64,000 nucleotides of DNA, from contig NZ_CP123639.1 in the NCBI RefSeq assembly GCF_029889745.1, positions 1,407,501 through 1,471,500 of the forward strand, given 5' to 3'. The notes below the pieces were generated by a model. The model did not search any database and was not told the DNA's origin. It was given only the letters and a program-made list of their open reading frames with translations. Numbering within the stretch: the stretch's first letter is position 1; the number at the start of each line of letters is the position of its first letter. Below are positions 61,302 through 64,000 of the stretch, one piece after another. The position numbers and the translations under genes are program-made. This stretch comes from Ligilactobacillus faecis (GTDB taxonomy: Bacteria; Bacillota; Bacilli; Lactobacillales; Lactobacillaceae).

Positions 61302-62114
61302 ATGTTGGACAATGAGACACAATCTTTAAATTATGTGGTAGTTAATTTCATCACACCTGATCGAAAAAAGATAACAGATTCTTTGAAAATTTTTAAAACT
61401 GTTGGGGAACCTTATCGAGTAAATACGCCAAGTCTAGATGGTTATATTCTTGACGGATATCGGGGAAATTTAGAAGGGGTAATGGGAGAAAAAGTCGAAC
61501 AAGTAGAATTAGTCTATGAACGCCTCGGTAAACTGACGATTCAATCAGGGCTTGATGAAACAAATATTGGAACGAAGCAATTTAAGATATCCAGACATGC
61601 TAACCGAGTTCAAGTAATAGAGCTACCTAAAATTCAAGGAAGTGAAGATTACTATTACCTTGAAGAAAATGATGGAGAAAAGCGTATTGGTAAGAGGGTC
61701 GTTGATCCAGATAATTTTCTGCCAGATGATCCTACGCAAGATGTGCATTTACTCAAGCTGACTTTGGATCAGATAGATGAACTGACAAAGCTTTGGAGCA
61801 AGGATAAAAAGGCTGCTGTTTCAGAAAAGACTACTACCGAGATCGAAGAAGTTGAAAATCCAAAAGAAGATATTGCATATTCTGCGATAGTTGAGGAAAG
61901 TGAGATTCCAGAGGAAGTTGAACAAGTGCAAGTAATAGGAGGGGACACAGATATGAGTTTAACAGAACCAACAGTGCTATTACTAAATGCGTTTAAACAG
62001 GTTATGACAGCTCTTGTTGAGTATGAGAAACAAGGAAATTTGACACGTTCACAAAGAACTCGTTTGATCAAGCATGCTAAGTCATTACTAACAGCTGTTG
62101 AACGTTTGAATTGA
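61302..62114 (+). CDS. MucBP-like domain protein without export signal, with acidic linker
   Basis: About 270 residues. Residues 5-80 follow MucBP (LNYVVVNFITPDRKKITDSLKIFKTVGEPYRVNTPSLDGYILDGYRGNLEGVMGEKVEQVELVYERLGKLTIQSG). The second module (LPKIQGSEDYYYLEENDGEKRIGKRVVDPDNFLPDDPTQDVHLLKLTLDQIDELTKLW) mirrors the 58638 protein. An acidic linker follows (about 170-215, SEKTTTEIEEVENPKEDIAY), then a C-terminal helical segment (PTVLLLNAFKQVMTALVEYEKQGNLTRSQRTRLIKHAKSLLTAVERLN). No signal peptide or LPXTG. It has GGAGGTGA at correct spacing and is first in the operon. Function unknown. Confidence 0.62.
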   Translation: MLDNETQSLNYVVVNFITPDRKKITDSLKIFKTVGEPYRVNTPSLDGYILDGYRGNLEGVMGEKVEQVELVYERLGKLTIQSGLDETNIGTKQFKISRHANRVQVIELPKIQGSEDYYYLEENDGEKRIGKRVVDPDNFLPDDPTQDVHLLKLTLDQIDELTKLWSKDKKAAVSEKTTTEIEEVENPKEDIAYSAIVEESEIPEEVEQVQVIGGDTDMSLTEPTVLLLNAFKQVMTALVEYEKQGNLTRSQRTRLIKHAKSLLTAVERLN

Positions 62115-62138
62115 TAAGTATTTATGGAGGAAAAGGTT

Positions 62139-62321
62139 ATGGAAGAGGCAAAATTAGAAGAATTATTGAATTTGACACCAGCAATTATCTTAGGCAAAAG
62201 CGTAGTTGATGGTGCTGAAAAGTTGGTCAATGCAGTTGAAAAAAATGATCAGGAACTAGTGACTCGAATAATCGCTAAAGAAAAGCAACTATTAGATGCT
62301 TTAGAGATCATTGAGCAGTAG
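62139..62321 (+). CDS. Small helical hypothetical protein (60 residues)
   Basis: MEEAKLEELLNLTPAIILGKSVVDGAEKLVNAVEKNDQELVTRIIAKEKQLLDALEIIEQ: almost wholly helical by residue pattern, probably a small bundle or adaptor. The ATG at 62139 has GGAGG at the right distance; the ATG at 62124 precedes that SD. Flanked by operon partners at 61302 and 62339. Not recognised. Confidence 0.6.
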   Translation: MEEAKLEELLNLTPAIILGKSVVDGAEKLVNAVEKNDQELVTRIIAKEKQLLDALEIIEQ

Positions 62322-62338
62322 TAGATGAGGTGAGATCA

Positions 62339-63193
62339 ATGCAAGAAGCAGAGGTATATGAAAAAGAAGCTGATAAGGTCGTTACTAAAACGGAGGAAAG
62401 AACGCAAGTTATTCCGTTAAAGAAGGTGCGATTTGAAAAAGCGCTTAGTGAATTTATGGTCAAACCACTTGATTCGAGCTTAGAACTAAAATTCGTAAGT
62501 GCACTCTATACAATGCTATTTTATGTACCCGTCCAAGTTGGCGAACAAGTAATTTCTGCCAAAAATCGTAAACCTGGGCTTAAATTAGACATTGCAACTA
62601 TGACATATTTAGCGGATGGAAGTGAATATGTACCTGTATTTAGTAGCCCAGAGCGGATGGAGAGTTTCTTGCGTGGTATGGGAAAAAATACAGAGTTACG
62701 TCCTATGGTTTTATCAGCTCAAGAGTTAATGTTTCAAGCGCGGAGAGTCAATGTGGCAGGAATTTTAGTCAATCCGGGAGAACATAATTTTCCTCTCACA
62801 AATGAATATTGGAGCTATGTGAAACAGATTCGTCCGATCGATCTAGGAGATGGACGAAGTTTTAAACTAAAAATCATGCCACGTGATCCTGCAGCAAGGA
62901 TCGAAAACAAACTGAAGAACGTACTAAAAAGAATGCGTAGTGTAAAGCGAGCATGGCTCTTGGGGGTCAAACTGCCGGAACACGAAGATTACGAATATGT
63001 GGTGATCGTTGATTATACAGGAGATAAGAAAAAATTTGAAGAGAGTGTGGCACGTAAGTTGGCAATAGGTATTCGTAGTCAGTTACCTTATCGTTCAGAT
63101 GTTTTGATCGGGACGACTAATGATTTAGTTGGACGTTCGGCCGATAAAAATTTCACGCCTTTTTATGAACGGCGTATTGGCTTATTTGGATGA
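62339..63193 (+). CDS. SseB-domain protein (N- and C-terminal SseB modules)
   Basis: About 284 residues. The N-terminal part carries an SseB-like module (SALYTMLFYVPVQVGEQV...YVPVFSSPERMESFLRGMGKNTELRPMVLSAQELMFQARRVNVAGILVNPGEHNFPLTNEYW, about 40-160). The C-terminal part (MRSVKRAWLLGVKLPEHEDYEYVVIVDYTGDKKKFEESVARKLAIGIRSQLPYRSDVLIGTTND) matches the SseB_C type. SseB proteins (enhanced serine sensitivity) have poorly known roles and sometimes occur near secretion genes. A cytosolic protein with no export signal. ATG at 62339 fits AGGTGAG. Confidence 0.68.
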   Translation: MQEAEVYEKEADKVVTKTEERTQVIPLKKVRFEKALSEFMVKPLDSSLELKFVSALYTMLFYVPVQVGEQVISAKNRKPGLKLDIATMTYLADGSEYVPVFSSPERMESFLRGMGKNTELRPMVLSAQELMFQARRVNVAGILVNPGEHNFPLTNEYWSYVKQIRPIDLGDGRSFKLKIMPRDPAARIENKLKNVLKRMRSVKRAWLLGVKLPEHEDYEYVVIVDYTGDKKKFEESVARKLAIGIRSQLPYRSDVLIGTTNDLVGRSADKNFTPFYERRIGLFG

Positions 63194-63205
63194 GAGGTGA
63201 CTGAA

Positions 63206-63403
63206 ATGTATCGAATAGTAGTTGATGATCATTTGAAGAAAAAGGAGATTCGAAGAGGTAAAGGAGAGTTACCACTAGCAATCGAAGCAAGTAAACAAAA
63301 AGAGGAGTCAACATTTGCCAGTGCTATCGAAGTGGGTGAGTTCGAAGGCAAGATATCGCTAGGAACGCTCCCACTTTTTTTCGAACATAAGGGGGAGACA
63401 TAG
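63206..63403 (+). CDS. Small hypothetical protein (65 residues) directly before the adhesin
   Basis: MYRIVVDDHLKKKEIRRGKGELPLAIEASKQKEESTFASAIEVGEFEGKISLGTLPLFFEHKGET: a basic first half and acidic second half, no membrane segment. ATG at 63206 follows GAGGTGA. Its stop TAG touches the ATG of the adhesin (63401-63404), so translation is probably coupled. Not recognised. Confidence 0.55.
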   Translation: MYRIVVDDHLKKKEIRRGKGELPLAIEASKQKEESTFASAIEVGEFEGKISLGTLPLFFEHKGET

Positions 63404-64000
63404 ATGATCAGATATAACGCTAATTCCCGGTTATTTAAATATACGACCGATGAGAAAAAACGTTATAAACTTTATAAAAGAAAGAAAATGTGGGTCGTAG
63501 CTGGGATGTCGATTTTTAGTACTGCCTCACTGGTACAGCAAGTTTCTGCTGATGAAACGTCAGCGACAAATACACCCGTACAAAATGAGACAAAAGAAGC
63601 TGATAAGTTAGACAAGACTACAGATGTCAGTGAAGTAGAGGAAAGTGTTTCGTTAAGTCAAGAAGTTGATCTTTTAGACGATAAAAGAGAACAGGCTAGT
63701 GAAGTAAGTGGGCAAGTCGCTATTGATGAAACTCAAACGACATCAGGGCAGACGCAAGGCACTGAAGAAAGCGTAGATGTGAGTAAAGTAGGACAATCTC
63801 AAGAAGAGGCTACGAATCAAGAAATTACTGAAACAGAGACTGCAGTATCCGATGAGCAAAGTGTCCCAAAAGATCAAGGTGAGAGCGTTCAAGTTCAGGC
63901 AGATACTGTTGCAAAAAAAGTTAGTGAGCCTACTGAAGAGCCCAAAGCCAAAAAAGATGAGGTAGCAGAGCAAAGCTCAGAATCTCGATCTTCTGATAAT
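63404..64000 (+). CDS. Large surface adhesin with KxYKxGKxW-type signal (5' part, truncated by window end)
   Basis: 199 codons with no stop before the window ends. N-terminus MIRYNANSRLFKYTTDEKKRYKLYKRKKMWVVAGMSIFSTASLVQQVSADE: KLYKRKKMW fits KxYKxGKxW with Gly replaced by Lys, followed by a hydrophobic stretch and a cleavage site near QQVSA-DE. The following 150 residues are Glu, Ser, Thr, Gln-rich and low complexity, as expected in serine-rich repeat or other accessory-Sec adhesins. An LPXTG anchor and the repeat region would lie outside the window. SD GGGGGAG precedes the ATG. Confidence 0.82.
   Translation, partial: MIRYNANSRLFKYTTDEKKRYKLYKRKKMWVVAGMSIFSTASLVQQVSADETSATNTPVQNETKEADKLDKTTDVSEVEESVSLSQEVDLLDDKREQASEVSGQVAIDETQTTSGQTQGTEESVDVSKVGQSQEEATNQEITETETAVSDEQSVPKDQGESVQVQADTVAKKVSEPTEEPKAKKDEVAEQSSESRSSDN

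Overview
The window is a low-GC Firmicutes chromosome segment, most likely a lactic acid bacterium of the Lactobacillaceae, with Ligilactobacillus as best guess. The guess rests on the gene order (ispE-purR-glmU-prs, rpoE-pyrG-murA-rho, metG-tatD-rnmV-rsmA-veg), strong AAAGGAG-type Shine-Dalgarno (SD) sites, a mevalonate-pathway reductase, a pyruvate dehydrogenase operon with lplA, and a KxYKxGKxW-type surface-protein signal at the right edge. No species marker was available, so the genus is an inference.

Layout. 1-2.0 kb: 3' end of an rRNA operon (23S, 5S, tRNA-Gly, 5S). 2.0-5.2 kb: helD, tRNA-Thr, a SigH/ComX-like sigma factor. 5.3-8.4 kb: a three-gene MacAB-like export operon. 8.5-11.6 kb: MFS transporter, msrA, CDF metal transporter. 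11.7-14.8 kb: Trp T-box and trpS, ppx, a solute-binding protein. 15.2-17.9 kb: mvaA, an HELLH-containing protein, pgpA. 18.0-22.7 kb: metG, tatD, rnmV, rsmA, veg. 22.8-25.1 kb: minus-strand housekeeping genes, including a 38-residue charged protein. 25.3-31.3 kb: the pdhABCD-lplA operon. 31.4-33.3 kb: an IS607-type element with a frameshifted recombinase and an intact TnpB. 33.5-50.7 kb: hydrolase, ispE, purR, glmU, prs, an ABC-F protein, birA, paired YibE/F proteins, a lipoprotein, an HD-domain protein, rpoE and pyrG. 50.8-55.5 kb: an IS1182-like element inserted between pyrG and murA-rho. 55.5-58.3 kb: a graveyard of mobile elements (decayed IS607, intact IS4-like, decayed IS3-like). 58.6-64.0 kb: an AT-richer accessory island with two MucBP-like proteins lacking signal peptides, a NADH-oxidase-like flavoprotein without its redox cysteine, an SseB-like protein, two tiny ORFs and the start of a large surface adhesin.

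How the genes work together. Most of the window is core metabolism and information processing. Visible regulation includes a T-box on trpS, a pyrG leader with the hallmarks of CTP-sensed reiterative transcription, a cre-like site at the pdh promoter, and a PurBox-like site upstream of purR. Two real genes, purR and the macA-like gene, have the SD separated from the start codon by a hairpin whose removal restores near-normal spacing. A third copy lies immediately beyond the IS607/TnpB element. Its first bases would be the TnpB guide if the element ends where I place it, and they almost match the purR leader.

The most unusual candidate system is the operon at 61.3-64+ kb. It has cytosolic MucBP-like, SseB-like and small proteins upstream of a KxYKxGKxW adhesin. 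A MucBP paralogue and a Cys-less Nox-like flavoprotein lie just upstream. I infer a set of cytoplasmic helpers for an accessory-Sec adhesin; the function is not shown by the sequence.
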